Assembly: GCA_051881435.1 (NCBI GenBank)
Contig: JBJEPW010000010.1
Location: 1 to 64,000 of the forward strand
Source of the DNA: Fimenecus sp051881435
GTDB lineage: Bacteria > Bacillota > Clostridia > Oscillospirales > Acutalibacteraceae
Length of the DNA: 64,000 nucleotides
Direction: 5' to 3'
Shown here: in pieces, positions 6,727-15,555 of the stretch
Numbering within the stretch: position 1 is the stretch's first letter
Layout: every line of letters begins with the position of its first letter
Position numbers and translations under genes: made by a program
Notes under the pieces: generated by a model
What the model saw: only the letters and a program-made list of their open reading frames with translations
Databases searched by the model: none
Told to the model about the DNA's origin: nothing

Positions 6727-9042
6727 TTATTCTACGGGATTGGGGAGCTTATCAGCTTCCTCAAGCGTATTTTCGTCACAGCAGTGTACATCTCTGCTGT
6801 AGCCTTTAAGTTTTTTGAGCACCTCAACATCTACGCCCTCGCCCTCATGGCGTCCGCAACGGGGGCAAACATCGCCGATAATTCCTGTGTATCCGCAAAC
6901 GGGGTCACGGTCAACAGGGTGGTTGATGGAGCCGTAGCCGATGCCTGCATCGTACATGCAACGGATAACTGCCTCAAATGCGTCAAGGTTCTGCGTGGGG
7001 TCGCCATCCATTTCAACATAAGAGATATGACCGCCGTTTGTAAGCGCATGATAAGGTGCCTCAATTCTGATCTTATCAAATGCGGAAATGGGATAATATA
7101 CGGGAACATGGAAAGAGTTGGTATAGTACTTTCTGTCCGTTACACCGGGGATTTCGCCGTAACGCTCTCTGTCCATCCTTACAAATCTGCCGGAAAGTCC
7201 CTCAGCGGGAGTTGCGATAAGTGAGAAGTTAAGACCTGTCATCTCGCTTGCCTCATCAGCACGCTGACGCATATGGTGTATAATTTCAAGTCCTAAATTC
7301 TGTGCTTCCTTTGACTCGCCGTGATGCTTGCCGATAAGGGCTTTAAGTGTTTCTGCAAGTCCGATAAATCCGATTGTAAGAGTACCGTGTTTGAGAACCT
7401 CACGAACCTCGTCATCAATACCAAGTTTTTCGGAATCAAGCCAAATGCCCTGACCCATAAGGAACGGATAGTTTCTTACCTTTCTCTTTGCCTGAATTTC
7501 AAAGCGTTCAAGAAGCTGAGCGATTACAAGGTCAATCTTTCTGTCGAGCTCCTCAAAGAAATAATCAAGATTTCCGTGAGACTTAATAGCAATTCTGGGA
7601 AGGTTGACAGATGTAAAGGAAAGGTTACCTCTGCCGCCTGTTACACTGCGTGTTTTATCGTAGTTATTTGCCATAACTCTTGTACGGCAACCCATATACG
7701 CAACCTCTGTATTGGGGTCGCCCTCAACATAAAACTCTTTGTTGAAAGGAGCGTCCATAAATGAGAAGTTGGGGAAAAGGCGCTTTGCAGATACTCTGCA
7801 AGCCAGCTTAAACAAATCGTAGTTGGGATCCTCGGGATTGTAGCTGACCCCTGCTTTAAGCTTGAAAATGTGAATGGGGAATACGGGTGTTTCGCCGTTG
7901 CCCAAGCCTGCCTCTGTTGCAAGCATTACATTTTTAATTACCATTCTGCCCTCGGGAGAGGTATCTGTTCCGTAGTTAATTGATGAGAACGGAATCTGTG
8001 CGCCTGCGCGGGAGTGCATAGTATTAAGGTTGTGAACGAGAGCCTCCATTGCCTGATATGTGGCTCTGTCGGTTTCCTCGGCGGCTTTCGTAACGGCAAA
8101 GCTCTGTGCTTTTTCAATTTCCTCTGCTGAAAGCTTTAATTTGGAAGACAGCTCTTTTGCTTCAAGCTTCTGATAATCGTTATCATTGGCAAGGCAGGGA
8201 ATTACGCCCTTTTTGCTCTCAATATCGGCACAAATCGCTTTACACTTATCCTTTGCATTATCAACGCCGTCCAACAATTCAAGCGCTTTTGAAAGATTGT
8301 CGATATACTTTTTCTTGTATGTCTTTTTAACGCCGGGAGCCATTCCGTAATCAAAATTGGGAATACTCTGACCGCCGTGCTGGTCGTTTTGGTTGGACTG
8401 AATAGCGATACATGCAAGAGCTGAATAGCTTGCTATATCGTTGGGCTCACGAAGGAAACCGTGGCCTGTTGAAAAACCTCCGTCGAAAAGCTTCAAAAGG
8501 TCAATCTGACAGCAGGTTGTTGTAAGAGTGAGGAAGTCCATATCGTGAATATGAATATCGCCTTCCTGATGAGCCTTTGCGTGCTCGGGCTTTAAAATGT
8601 GGAGAACATTGAACTGCTTTGCGCCCTCGGAGCCGTATTTAAGCATAGTACCCATGGAGGTATCGCCGTCGATATTGGCATTTTCACGCTTAACATCGTT
8701 ATCCTTTGCGGAAACGAAGGTCAAATCCTCATAAGTTTTCATAAGGCGGGTGTTCATTTCACGAACGCGGGAACGCTCCGCTCTGTAAAGAATGTATTTT
8801 TTAGCCGTTCTTGCGTGGCCTGTTTCAATAAGTGTTTTTTCCACATAGTCCTGAATCTGCTCAACGGTGGGAACAGTTATACCGTCACGCTCAATATATT
8901 GTACCGCAAGCTTTGCGACTTCCATTGCCTCGTCAAAATCCTTACCGCCTGTTGCCTTTGCAGCCTGATACACGGCATTTGCGATTTTTTCGATGGAAAA
9001 ATCCACCTCTCTGCCGTCTCTTTTTAAAATCTTTTCAACCAT
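6727..9042 (-). CDS. nrdD: Anaerobic ribonucleoside-triphosphate reductase, large part without the glycyl-radical loop
   Basis: The catalytic barrel of class III RNR, which reduces ribonucleotides to deoxyribonucleotides without oxygen. Residues 1-90 form an ATP-cone regulatory domain starting MVEKILKRDGREVDFS. The barrel follows, and the C-terminal region has a zinc-ribbon-like segment (DPVCGYTGIIGDVCPRCGR). After this the protein ends in KKLKGYSRDVHCCDEN, not the usual RRITGYL radical loop, which is carried by the separate gene at 6511-6690. The start is the ATG at 9042, which follows GGAGG with correct spacing; an ATG at 9090 lies inside a putative NrdR box. The product is 771 residues. 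Confidence 0.93.
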   Translation of the reverse strand: MVEKILKRDGREVDFSIEKIANAVYQAAKATGGKDFDEAMEVAKLAVQYIERDGITVPTVEQIQDYVEKTLIETGHARTAKKYILYRAERSRVREMNTRLMKTYEDLTFVSAKDNDVKRENANIDGDTSMGTMLKYGSEGAKQFNVLHILKPEHAKAHQEGDIHIHDMDFLTLTTTCCQIDLLKLFDGGFSTGHGFLREPNDIASYSALACIAIQSNQNDQHGGQSIPNFDYGMAPGVKKTYKKKYIDNLSKALELLDGVDNAKDKCKAICADIESKKGVIPCLANDNDYQKLEAKELSSKLKLSAEEIEKAQSFAVTKAAEETDRATYQAMEALVHNLNTMHSRAGAQIPFSSINYGTDTSPEGRMVIKNVMLATEAGLGNGETPVFPIHIFKLKAGVSYNPEDPNYDLFKLACRVSAKRLFPNFSFMDAPFNKEFYVEGDPNTEVAYMGCRTRVMANNYDKTRSVTGGRGNLSFTSVNLPRIAIKSHGNLDYFFEELDRKIDLVIAQLLERFEIQAKRKVRNYPFLMGQGIWLDSEKLGIDDEVREVLKHGTLTIGFIGLAETLKALIGKHHGESKEAQNLGLEIIHHMRQRADEASEMTGLNFSLIATPAEGLSGRFVRMDRERYGEIPGVTDRKYYTNSFHVPVYYPISAFDKIRIEAPYHALTNGGHISYVEMDGDPTQNLDAFEAVIRCMYDAGIGYGSINHPVDRDPVCGYTGIIGDVCPRCGRHEGEGVDVEVLKKLKGYSRDVHCCDENTLEEADKLPNPVE

Positions 9043-9081
9043 TTCGCTGTATCCTCCGTTTTTTTCGTTCATATGTTTTAC

Positions 9082-9097
9082 ACACAACATCTTGTGT
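9082..9097 (-). promoter_or_regulatory. NrdR box upstream of nrdD
   Basis: The palindrome ACACAAGATGTTGTGT (minus strand) matches 14 of 16 positions of the NrdR consensus ACACwATATATwGTGT. A weaker 10/16 partner lies at 9114-9129, exactly 32 bases away, and a core CAATATATTG lies at 9145-9153 over the -35. NrdR is encoded at 26300-26755 in this window. Confidence 0.6.
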
Positions 9098-9117
9098 CTG
9101 TTTTGTAAGCGAGTATC

Positions 9118-9146
9118 ATTTTATAGTATATTTTCTATTATGTCAA
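9118..9146 (-). promoter_or_regulatory. Promoter of the nrdD operon
   Basis: On the minus strand TTGACA (9146-9141) and TAAAAT (9123-9118) are separated by 17 bases. NrdR-like palindromes overlap the -35 and -10 and lie downstream, consistent with repression. Confidence 0.7.
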
Positions 9147-9298
9147 TATATTGTAGAGAAAAAAATATCCAAAAAACAGGTGCTATTTTTGGGCATTTTG
9201 ATACTTGACTTTAAAGAACCGCTTTGCAGAGCCGTTTTTGCATATTTTTACGAAGTTTCGGACGGTATCTTAATAAAAATTACGCTTGTATGATAAAA

Positions 9299-9330
9299 AA
9301 CACCGACCACAATATATTGTGGTCGGTGTT
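9299..9330 (-). terminator. Terminator of the potABCD operon
   Basis: AACACCGACCACAATA pairs perfectly with TATTGTGGTCGGTGTT. It lies 29 bases beyond the potD stop and is followed on the minus strand by a T-run. Confidence 0.85.
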
Positions 9331-9358
9331 TGTACGATTTTGTTGAAAAAATCACAAA

Positions 9359-10579
9359 TTATACATCGTAATACTTTTTCATACGCTTTTTACGCACAAC
9401 CGTAATAACCGTGATTACGGCAACCACTCCGATTGCGGAGAAAAATGCCGCATAAAGTCCCGATGTGTCATTCTCACCCTTAACCTTCATCCAAAGATTG
9501 TTCATATACTGCAAGGTATCATTAGGCAGATTGTGGAACTCCTGCGCATTTGCAACCTCCTCGGGGTAAACCGCTTCGCTGTCAATCAAAGAGTATTCAT
9601 CGTTTTCAATAACGGACTTGTTAGGAGTTGCATAATAAATGTACTCTGCATTGGCAAGGGCAACCTCAGGCTCCATCATAAAATTGATAAAAGCCTCGGC
9701 TCCTTTCTTATTCTGCGTGCCGCGGGGAATACAAAAGGCATCGTAAAAGGTATTGACGCCCTCCTCCGGAAGAACGAAATCAAGATCGGGATTATTTTCT
9801 TTCATAAGCTCATAATCTCCGGCATAATAAGTGGCAAGGGCATAGTCGCCGCTTTCCATCTTAATGAAAACCTCGTCCATTACATACTCGGGCTTAACCT
9901 TTTGGCGCTGTTCCAAAAGCAATTCGGCGGCTGCGTCCCAATCCTCTTTGCTGACGGAATTTAAATCCTGCCCCAGCAAAAACTGTGCTATTGCAAACGC
10001 GTCGCGGGGATTGTTGAACATCAGCACCTTGCCTTTGTACTGCTCGTCCCAAAGCACTTTCCAGCTTGTGGGCTTTTCCTTTACATACTTTGTGTTATAT
10101 ATAAGTATTGTAGTGCCCACATTATATATCACGGCGTAATCACTTATGCCGTTTTCAACAAGATAGCCGTATTTTTCACTGTCAAAGTATTTTTCATAAT
10201 TAGGAATATTGGCGTAATCAAGAGGTTCAAGCATATCCTCGGACATAAGCCTTTCCACCATATAATCGGAGGGTACGATAACATCGTAGCTTACTCCCCC
10301 GCCTGAAAGCTTGGAATACATATTTTCATTGGACTCAAATGTGGTGTAGTTCACCTTACAGCCTGTAAGCCGTTCAAATTCCGAAACCACATCCATACTT
10401 TCATCGTCTATATACTCGCCCCAGTTATACACATTAAGGACTGTCCCCTGCAAGCCGAGATTCTTATAGTATTCCAAAGTTTCCTCGGAGAAAATCTCAT
10501 CCTCCTCGGCATAAACGGGAATACACACGGCGCAAAGCATAATAAGCAGGGCAAAAAGGGCGGCAAAAACTTTTTTCAT
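9359..10579 (-). CDS. potD: Spermidine/putrescine substrate-binding protein, membrane anchored
   Basis: Extracytoplasmic binding protein of a PotABCD-type ABC transporter. An N-terminal signal peptide (MKKVFAALFALLIML, cleavage likely after VYA near residue 24) is followed by the family segment LNVYNWGEYIDDE near residue 50. The Asp/Tyr-rich ligand-site regions (such as VIVPSDYMVERL) are present. There is no lipobox. The protein instead ends in a hydrophobic helix near residues 370-393 followed by RKKRMKKYYDV, which predicts C-terminal membrane anchoring. It overlaps potC by four bases and is last in the operon. Confidence 0.9.
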   Translation of the reverse strand: MKKVFAALFALLIMLCAVCIPVYAEEDEIFSEETLEYYKNLGLQGTVLNVYNWGEYIDDESMDVVSEFERLTGCKVNYTTFESNENMYSKLSGGGVSYDVIVPSDYMVERLMSEDMLEPLDYANIPNYEKYFDSEKYGYLVENGISDYAVIYNVGTTILIYNTKYVKEKPTSWKVLWDEQYKGKVLMFNNPRDAFAIAQFLLGQDLNSVSKEDWDAAAELLLEQRQKVKPEYVMDEVFIKMESGDYALATYYAGDYELMKENNPDLDFVLPEEGVNTFYDAFCIPRGTQNKKGAEAFINFMMEPEVALANAEYIYYATPNKSVIENDEYSLIDSEAVYPEEVANAQEFHNLPNDTLQYMNNLWMKVKGENDTSGLYAAFFSAIGVVAVITVITVVRKKRMKKYYDV

Positions 10580-11406
10580 TCGTATTTATCCTCCTTTTTT
10601 GACCTTTGCTTTTTATCGGATTTTGACTGCGCCCAATTCATAAGCAGCAACAATATGAAAATTGCGGCAAATATGAGGGTGGAAAGGGCGTACATATCCG
10701 GTTTAACTCTCTTTTTCGTCATAGAGAATATGTGTATGGGTAAGGTCTGGAAATCGGGACCGTTTGTAAAGTAGCTGATGATAAAGTCATCAAGAGACAA
10801 GGTAAACGCCATAATTGCGCCCGCTACGATACCCGGCAGAATAGCGGGGAAAACCACCTTCATAAACGCCTTGAACGGATGGCATCCCAAATCCTGCGCC
10901 GCCTCGTAAATCCTCATATCCGTTTGCCGAAGCTTTGGAAGAACGGAGAGAATTACATAGGGAAGCTGAAAGCTTATGTGGGCTATGAGTATTGTAGAAA
11001 AGCCCAAAACATTTCTTCTTCCCAAAAGTGTTCCTGCGAAAACGAACAAGAGCATCATTGAGATACCCGTTACGATTTCGGGGTTCATCATGGGAATATT
11101 TGTAACAGTCATTATTGAGGATTTAATGTATTTTTTCTTAACGGAATTTATACCCACTGCGGCAAGGGTACCCATTACGGTTGAAATCGCCGCCGAAACA
11201 ACGGCAAGAATTACCGTGTTTTTCAAGGCGTTCATTGTTGCTCTGTCGTGAAACAGCCGCTCATACCATTGCAGGGAAAATCCGCTGAACACATAGGTGC
11301 TCTCTGTTCCGTTAAAGGAAAACACCATCATAACAACCATGGGCGCATATAAGAATATAAACACAAGCGCCATATAAAGCTTTGATACGGTAGATGTTTT
11401 TGTCAT
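10576..11406 (-). CDS. potC: Spermidine/putrescine ABC transporter permease PotC
   Basis: Inner permease subunit with about six membrane helices in 276 residues. The binding-protein-dependent permease (EAA) motif is visible as YEAAQDLGCHPFKAFMKVVFPAILPGI near residues 163-190, the loop that contacts the ATPase. It overlaps potB and potD by four bases each, so the operon is tightly coupled. Substrate assignment rests on the PotABCD gene set. Confidence 0.92.
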   Translation of the reverse strand: MTKTSTVSKLYMALVFIFLYAPMVVMMVFSFNGTESTYVFSGFSLQWYERLFHDRATMNALKNTVILAVVSAAISTVMGTLAAVGINSVKKKYIKSSIMTVTNIPMMNPEIVTGISMMLLFVFAGTLLGRRNVLGFSTILIAHISFQLPYVILSVLPKLRQTDMRIYEAAQDLGCHPFKAFMKVVFPAILPGIVAGAIMAFTLSLDDFIISYFTNGPDFQTLPIHIFSMTKKRVKPDMYALSTLIFAAIFILLLLMNWAQSKSDKKQRSKKEDKYE

Positions 11407-12230
11407 ATGAGCACACCTCCGTCATCATCGCTGTCGGTAAAGTAATTAAGCACACCTAAGCAAATTAAAATCATTACCATAAGCACTAACGAGAGCGCCG
11501 CGCCGAGATTATAATTGTATGCCGTTTGGAACTGCCCCTCAATTACATCGCCTATAAGAGTAATCTGACCTCCGCCCAGCTTCTGCGTAATGTAAAATGT
11601 ACTTACAGAGGGCACGAAAACCATTGTTACGCCGCTGGCAATCCCCGGAACGGAAAGGGGGAAAATTACACGGCGCAAGCAATGAAATTTACTGCACCCC
11701 AAATCCTGCGCCGCCTCCACAAGGGAATTATCCATTTTGGACATTACCGTGTAAAGGGGCAAAATCATATAGGGTAAAAAGTTATAAACCATACCCAGTA
11801 TTACGGCGCCCCCCGTATTGAGCATATGAAAGGGCTCTATGCCGAAAAGACCTAAAAATCTGTTTATTACGCCCGATTCGCCCAAAATTGTTATCCATGA
11901 ATATGTTCTTATAAGAAAGCTCATCCACATAGGGAGCATTACGAGCATAACTGCCGTCCGCTGAAAGGACGCCTTGCTTTGCGCAAGAAAATACGCAAAG
12001 GGATATGAGATAATAAGGCAAATAAGCGTTGCGATTGCTCCGTAGCTTATGGAAAGAATAAAAATTGAGGTATAGTCGCCTATCTGTGCAATATTATTAA
12101 AGGTTGCATTTCCGTTTGAATCGGTAAAGGCATAATAAATAACCATAATCAGGGGCGCTATTATAAAAAGCACCGACCAGAGAATATACGGCGCATTCAT
12201 TATTTTTTGCGCAAAGGAGGATTTTTTCAT
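11403..12230 (-). CDS. potB: Spermidine/putrescine ABC transporter permease PotB
   Basis: Second permease of the polyamine transporter, 275 residues with about six membrane helices. The EAA loop is visible as VEAAQDLGCSKFHCLRRVIFP near residue 170. The start chosen is the ATG at 12230 after a GGGGGAG site; the frame extends 21 codons further, but that extension would overlap the end of potA and lacks a better site. Its stop overlaps potC by four bases. Confidence 0.9.
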   Translation of the reverse strand: MKKSSFAQKIMNAPYILWSVLFIIAPLIMVIYYAFTDSNGNATFNNIAQIGDYTSIFILSISYGAIATLICLIISYPFAYFLAQSKASFQRTAVMLVMLPMWMSFLIRTYSWITILGESGVINRFLGLFGIEPFHMLNTGGAVILGMVYNFLPYMILPLYTVMSKMDNSLVEAAQDLGCSKFHCLRRVIFPLSVPGIASGVTMVFVPSVSTFYITQKLGGGQITLIGDVIEGQFQTAYNYNLGAALSLVLMVMILICLGVLNYFTDSDDDGGVLI

Positions 12231-12243
12231 ACGCTCTCCCCCC

Positions 12244-13353
12244 TTATGCCTGAGAAAGCTCATCAAACTCATCGCTGAACGAGCTGTAATCACCGTAAAG
12301 TCCCGAATACTCGGACTTCTTCATAATATGAATTTCATCGGGCTTTATTGAAATACCGATTTCATCGCCCACATCGCTCTTATCCGTTGTCTGAATCATC
12401 CACTTGAAATTATCAATATCCACGATAATTTCATAGTGAACACCCTTAAAGGTGACGGAGGTAACCGTTCCCTTTAACATACCCTCTTCGGGCGGCACAA
12501 CATCCACATCCTCTGGACGGATAACAACATCCACAGGCTCGTCCTTTTTAAAGCCCTTATCAACGCACTGAAAACGGATACCCGAAAATTCAACGGAGAA
12601 ATCCTCATGCATAATGCCGTCAAGAATATTGCTTTCGCCGATAAAATCCGCCACAAAAGCGTTTTTCGGTTCATTGTAAATATCAAGAGGAGTGCCGATT
12701 TGCTGAATTTCGCCGTTGTTCATTACCACAACGGTATCGGACATGGAGAGAGCCTCCTCCTGGTCATGAGTAACATATATAAAGGTTATGCCCAATTTCT
12801 GCTGAATGTTTTTAAGCTCCACCTGCATATCCTTGCGGAGTTTAAGGTCAAGTGCTCCCAAAGGCTCGTCCAGAAGCACTACGCGGGGATTAACAGCCAA
12901 TGCGCGGGCTATTGCCACACGCTGCTGCTGACCGCCTGAAAGAGAATCAATATTTCTTGCCCCAAAGCCTTTAAGGTTTACAAGGGCAAGCATCTCTTTT
13001 ACCTTTTCTTTGATTTCGCTTTCCTTCATCTTTTTAAGCCGAAGCCCGAAAGCGATGTTTTCATACACATTCAGGTGAGGAAAAAGCGCATAACGCTGAA
13101 AAATGGTGTTCACCTGACGCTTGTAGGCAGGAACACCATTGATATTTTTTTCCTCGAAAATAACATCGCCGCTGTCCTGCTGTAAAAAGCCTGCGATTAT
13201 TCGCAGAGTTGTGGTTTTACCGCATCCGGAGGGTCCGAGAAGTGTTATAAACTCACCGTCACGGATATACAGGTTGATGTCATTGAGTATTTTTTGATTG
13301 TCAAAGCTTACACTGATGTTTTTAAGGTCAATTATAATTGGATTGTTTTTCAA
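12244..13353 (-). CDS. potA: Spermidine/putrescine ABC transporter ATPase
   Basis: ATP-binding subunit, 369 residues. It has Walker A GPSGCGKTTT near residue 41, the signature LSGGQQQRVAIARAL near residue 139, Walker B VVLLDEPLGALD near residue 160 and a switch histidine in THDQEEAL. A C-terminal TOBE-like domain (residues 240-350) is the usual regulatory or substrate-sensing part. The first codon appears to be TTG, eight bases after GGGG; no ATG is suitably placed. First gene of potABCD. Confidence 0.92.
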   Translation of the reverse strand: MKNNPIIIDLKNISVSFDNQKILNDINLYIRDGEFITLLGPSGCGKTTTLRIIAGFLQQDSGDVIFEEKNINGVPAYKRQVNTIFQRYALFPHLNVYENIAFGLRLKKMKESEIKEKVKEMLALVNLKGFGARNIDSLSGGQQQRVAIARALAVNPRVVLLDEPLGALDLKLRKDMQVELKNIQQKLGITFIYVTHDQEEALSMSDTVVVMNNGEIQQIGTPLDIYNEPKNAFVADFIGESNILDGIMHEDFSVEFSGIRFQCVDKGFKKDEPVDVVIRPEDVDVVPPEEGMLKGTVTSVTFKGVHYEIIVDIDNFKWMIQTTDKSDVGDEIGISIKPDEIHIMKKSEYSGLYGDYSSFSDEFDELSQA

Positions 13354-13428
13354 TTATGCAGCCCCTTTCCAACCGATAGATATAGTTGGGTCGGGAAGTG
13401 TAAATCCCGCCCTATTTGGTATGAGATA

Positions 13429-13457
13429 AATATAATGGTATTTTTAATAAAAGTCAA
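13429..13457 (-). promoter_or_regulatory. Promoter of potABCD
   Basis: On the minus strand TTGACT (13457-13452) and TATATT (13434-13429) are spaced by 17 bases. A leader of about 70 bases containing a GGGCGGG/CCCGACCC hairpin follows before potA. Confidence 0.65.
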
Positions 13458-13487
13458 TACATTTTTTTACATTTTACGGGGATTTTT

Positions 13488-14255
13488 TTACGGTAAAATA
13501 TCCCGAAGTTTCTGCGGATTACGGGTAGTAATATTATCGGGGGAACAGGCAAGGCACTTATACATATCAAGCGGCTTCTGCACCGTCCAGACCGACACGG
13601 ACAAGCCGTTTTCGTGAAAGATTTCAACAAGCTTTGAGGTTAAGGCTTTATAATTAAAATTTATACCTACCGCACCTGCGTTTTTCACCTTTCTCACAAG
13701 GGACTGAATATACTCACTGTCACCCGCCTGCTTTTTATCAACATCCATATTGAGATAATAAGGGATTTGAGGGCACTTTTCTTTTACCTTTGCCACATAT
13801 TCCTCATTTACTCCCGTGAAAAAAATTCTGTCCTGCACTCCGTATTTTTCGGCAAGTGGATATACTTTTTCAAGAGCGTCGGTAGATTTTATATCTATAT
13901 TTGCACGCACAGTGTTTAATTCTGCAAGGCATTGAAATGCCTCGTCAAGAGTTACCTCGCCGCCTGCGGGGGCATCATGGGAAAGTACGGGTGTGCCGTC
14001 GGCAGTAAAATTCAAATCAAATTCTACAATCTGCGCGCCATTCTCCGCGCCCGCCTTAATGGATTCGAGAGAGTTTTCCTTTGTACCTTCACAGCCTGTA
14101 TGCGCTGTTACGGTAAAATCATCGGGCAGAGTGAATTTTGTATTTTTATATGAATTCATTTTAACTGCATATACGGCAAAATATGAGCCTACACCGATTA
14201 CTGCCGACGCCGCAATTACAGCCGCCGCTGTTATAATCGCCCTTTTGTGCTTCAT
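13488..14255 (-). CDS. Glycerophosphodiester phosphodiesterase family protein, membrane anchored
   Basis: Probably hydrolyses glycerophosphodiesters from lipid turnover to glycerol-3-phosphate and an alcohol, facing the outside. One N-terminal membrane helix or signal anchor (residues 8-30) precedes a GDPD TIM-barrel. The metal-ligand pair is seen in EFDLNFTADGTPVLSHD (Glu/Asp and the second histidine). The usual HRG motif reads AHTGCEGTKENS, so the conserved Arg is Thr. At 255 residues it is complete. It follows the diacylglycerol-kinase-like gene after nine bases, suggesting a lipid-turnover pair. Activity is uncertain because of the altered motif. Confidence 0.82.
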   Translation of the reverse strand: MKHKRAIITAAAVIAASAVIGVGSYFAVYAVKMNSYKNTKFTLPDDFTVTAHTGCEGTKENSLESIKAGAENGAQIVEFDLNFTADGTPVLSHDAPAGGEVTLDEAFQCLAELNTVRANIDIKSTDALEKVYPLAEKYGVQDRIFFTGVNEEYVAKVKEKCPQIPYYLNMDVDKKQAGDSEYIQSLVRKVKNAGAVGINFNYKALTSKLVEIFHENGLSVSVWTVQKPLDMYKCLACSPDNITTRNPQKLRDILP

Positions 14256-14264
14256 AATAAACTC

Positions 14265-15185
14265 CTATTCAAACAAATCGTTCTGCGGTGAGAAAATCTC
14301 GATACCCTTATTCAGTATTGAGAAATCAACATCTGTGTGTGCGCCGCCGAATTCACCGTCCAGCGACCACTCAACAGGCTTTTCGGTGTGTATTTTCAGA
14401 TTTTTTGTATGCAAAAACATTATCTGGTCACAGTTATAATCGTGCTTTTGCATTCTTTGAAGCATATGGGCGGCGTTTGCCACACTTGTAATTTTCCGTA
14501 CAAGCAAAAGTTCAAATTCACCGTCGTTTAACCGAACATCGTTGCGGTCATATGTGAAAAGTCCCGCAACGGAGGTGGAATTTGAAATTGCACCGAAGAA
14601 AAAGTCATCCTCAATCACTCCGCCGTCATGCTCGATTTTCATATGTATGGGCTTGATGCTTTTTAAGAGTTTTACGCCGTGAAGCAGGAAAGTATTCACC
14701 ATATACGCCGAATATCCCAAGGCGTTTTTCAGCTTTTGAGGCGTTGAATAGGAAAATTCACTTCCCACGCCGAAGGTGGCAACATAGCAGAAATGGCGGC
14801 CGTTAAACTTACCTATATCATATGTATTCTTTTGATTTGTCACTATAAGCTGAACGGCACTGCGAATATCGGAAGGTATGCCGATTGTGGAAGCAAGGTC
14901 GTTTGTGGAGCCTGTGGGAATATATCCTATGGGGCGTTTTTCGGGAAGCTTTACCGCGCCGTTTACGGTTTCGTTAAGAGTACCGTCGCCTCCGCAGCAA
15001 AGGATAACATCGTAATTCAACCCCAGATTTTCTGCAAATGCCGTTGCATCCCCTCTCTTTGTTGTGGTTTTTATATCAAAATCAAAATCAAGCGTTGAAA
15101 GCACATCGACAATATCAAAGGTTCCCGCCTTTGATTTTGTGCGCCCTGCACAGGGATTTATTATTACGAGCATTTTCTTTTTCAT
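14265..15185 (-). CDS. Diacylglycerol kinase family lipid kinase
   Basis: A 306-residue member of the DAGK/YegS/DgkB family, which phosphorylates diacylglycerol or a related lipid with ATP at the membrane. The N-terminal MLVIINPCAGRTKS segment and the nucleotide motif CCGGDGTLNETVNG near residue 63 are characteristic, followed by PTGSTNDLA near residue 90. First gene of a two-gene unit with the GDPD-like gene. The exact lipid substrate cannot be read from the sequence. Confidence 0.9.
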   Translation of the reverse strand: MKKKMLVIINPCAGRTKSKAGTFDIVDVLSTLDFDFDIKTTTKRGDATAFAENLGLNYDVILCCGGDGTLNETVNGAVKLPEKRPIGYIPTGSTNDLASTIGIPSDIRSAVQLIVTNQKNTYDIGKFNGRHFCYVATFGVGSEFSYSTPQKLKNALGYSAYMVNTFLLHGVKLLKSIKPIHMKIEHDGGVIEDDFFFGAISNSTSVAGLFTYDRNDVRLNDGEFELLLVRKITSVANAAHMLQRMQKHDYNCDQIMFLHTKNLKIHTEKPVEWSLDGEFGGAHTDVDFSILNKGIEIFSPQNDLFE

Positions 15186-15271
15186 TTCAAAACCTCTTTC
15201 CGACCTTTCGGTATCTCGGGTAATATTCTATTCTAATTTTAAAAATAAATCAATATTTAAAGCAAATAATA

Positions 15272-15300
15272 TTGCGCTGTTTTTCGGTTTGTGATACAAT
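15272..15300 (+). promoter_or_regulatory. Promoter of the cobalamin-riboswitch operon
   Basis: TTGCGC at 15272-15277 and TACAAT at 15295-15300, 17 bases apart, directly before the riboswitch. Confidence 0.55.
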
Positions 15301-15309
15301 TCTTCTTGA

Positions 15310-15498
15310 CAAAAAGGTGCAGAACACGGGGAATCGGGTGAAAATCCCGAACGAGTACGTCGCCGTATGTGAAGAGTGTTTTTCAGCTGCTTTGCCGCAA
15401 AAAGCAGAAAGTCATTGGATTTATTCCGAGAAGGCGAAAAATGCGAATTGTGAATTCACGAGTCGGAATACCCGAATTTTGAAATTGCCGCTGCCGCG
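15310..15498 (+). ncRNA. Cobalamin (B12) riboswitch
   Basis: The segment carries the ordered conserved elements of the cobalamin aptamer: AAGGTGC, then GGGGAATCGGGTGAAAATCC, then a divergent GTCGCCGTATGTGA core, AGTCATTGG, and the closing GAGTCGGAATACCCG element. It lies between a promoter and the DUF4430/ECF gene pair. A short hairpin AGGC-aa-GCCT followed by T residues at 15511-15523 and the Shine-Dalgarno at 15541 are candidate expression platforms. The exact class was not computed. Confidence 0.85.
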
Positions 15499-15555
15499 TA
15501 AACCGGTATAGAGGCAAGCCTTTTGTTAATTCATTATTTTAAGGAGAAATTCAGT

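Noticed and set aside
6550..7224. 224-codon plus-strand frame over the nrdD 3' region and the small radical gene
   Set aside because: It is antisense to well-supported genes and its codon pattern is that of a shadow frame.
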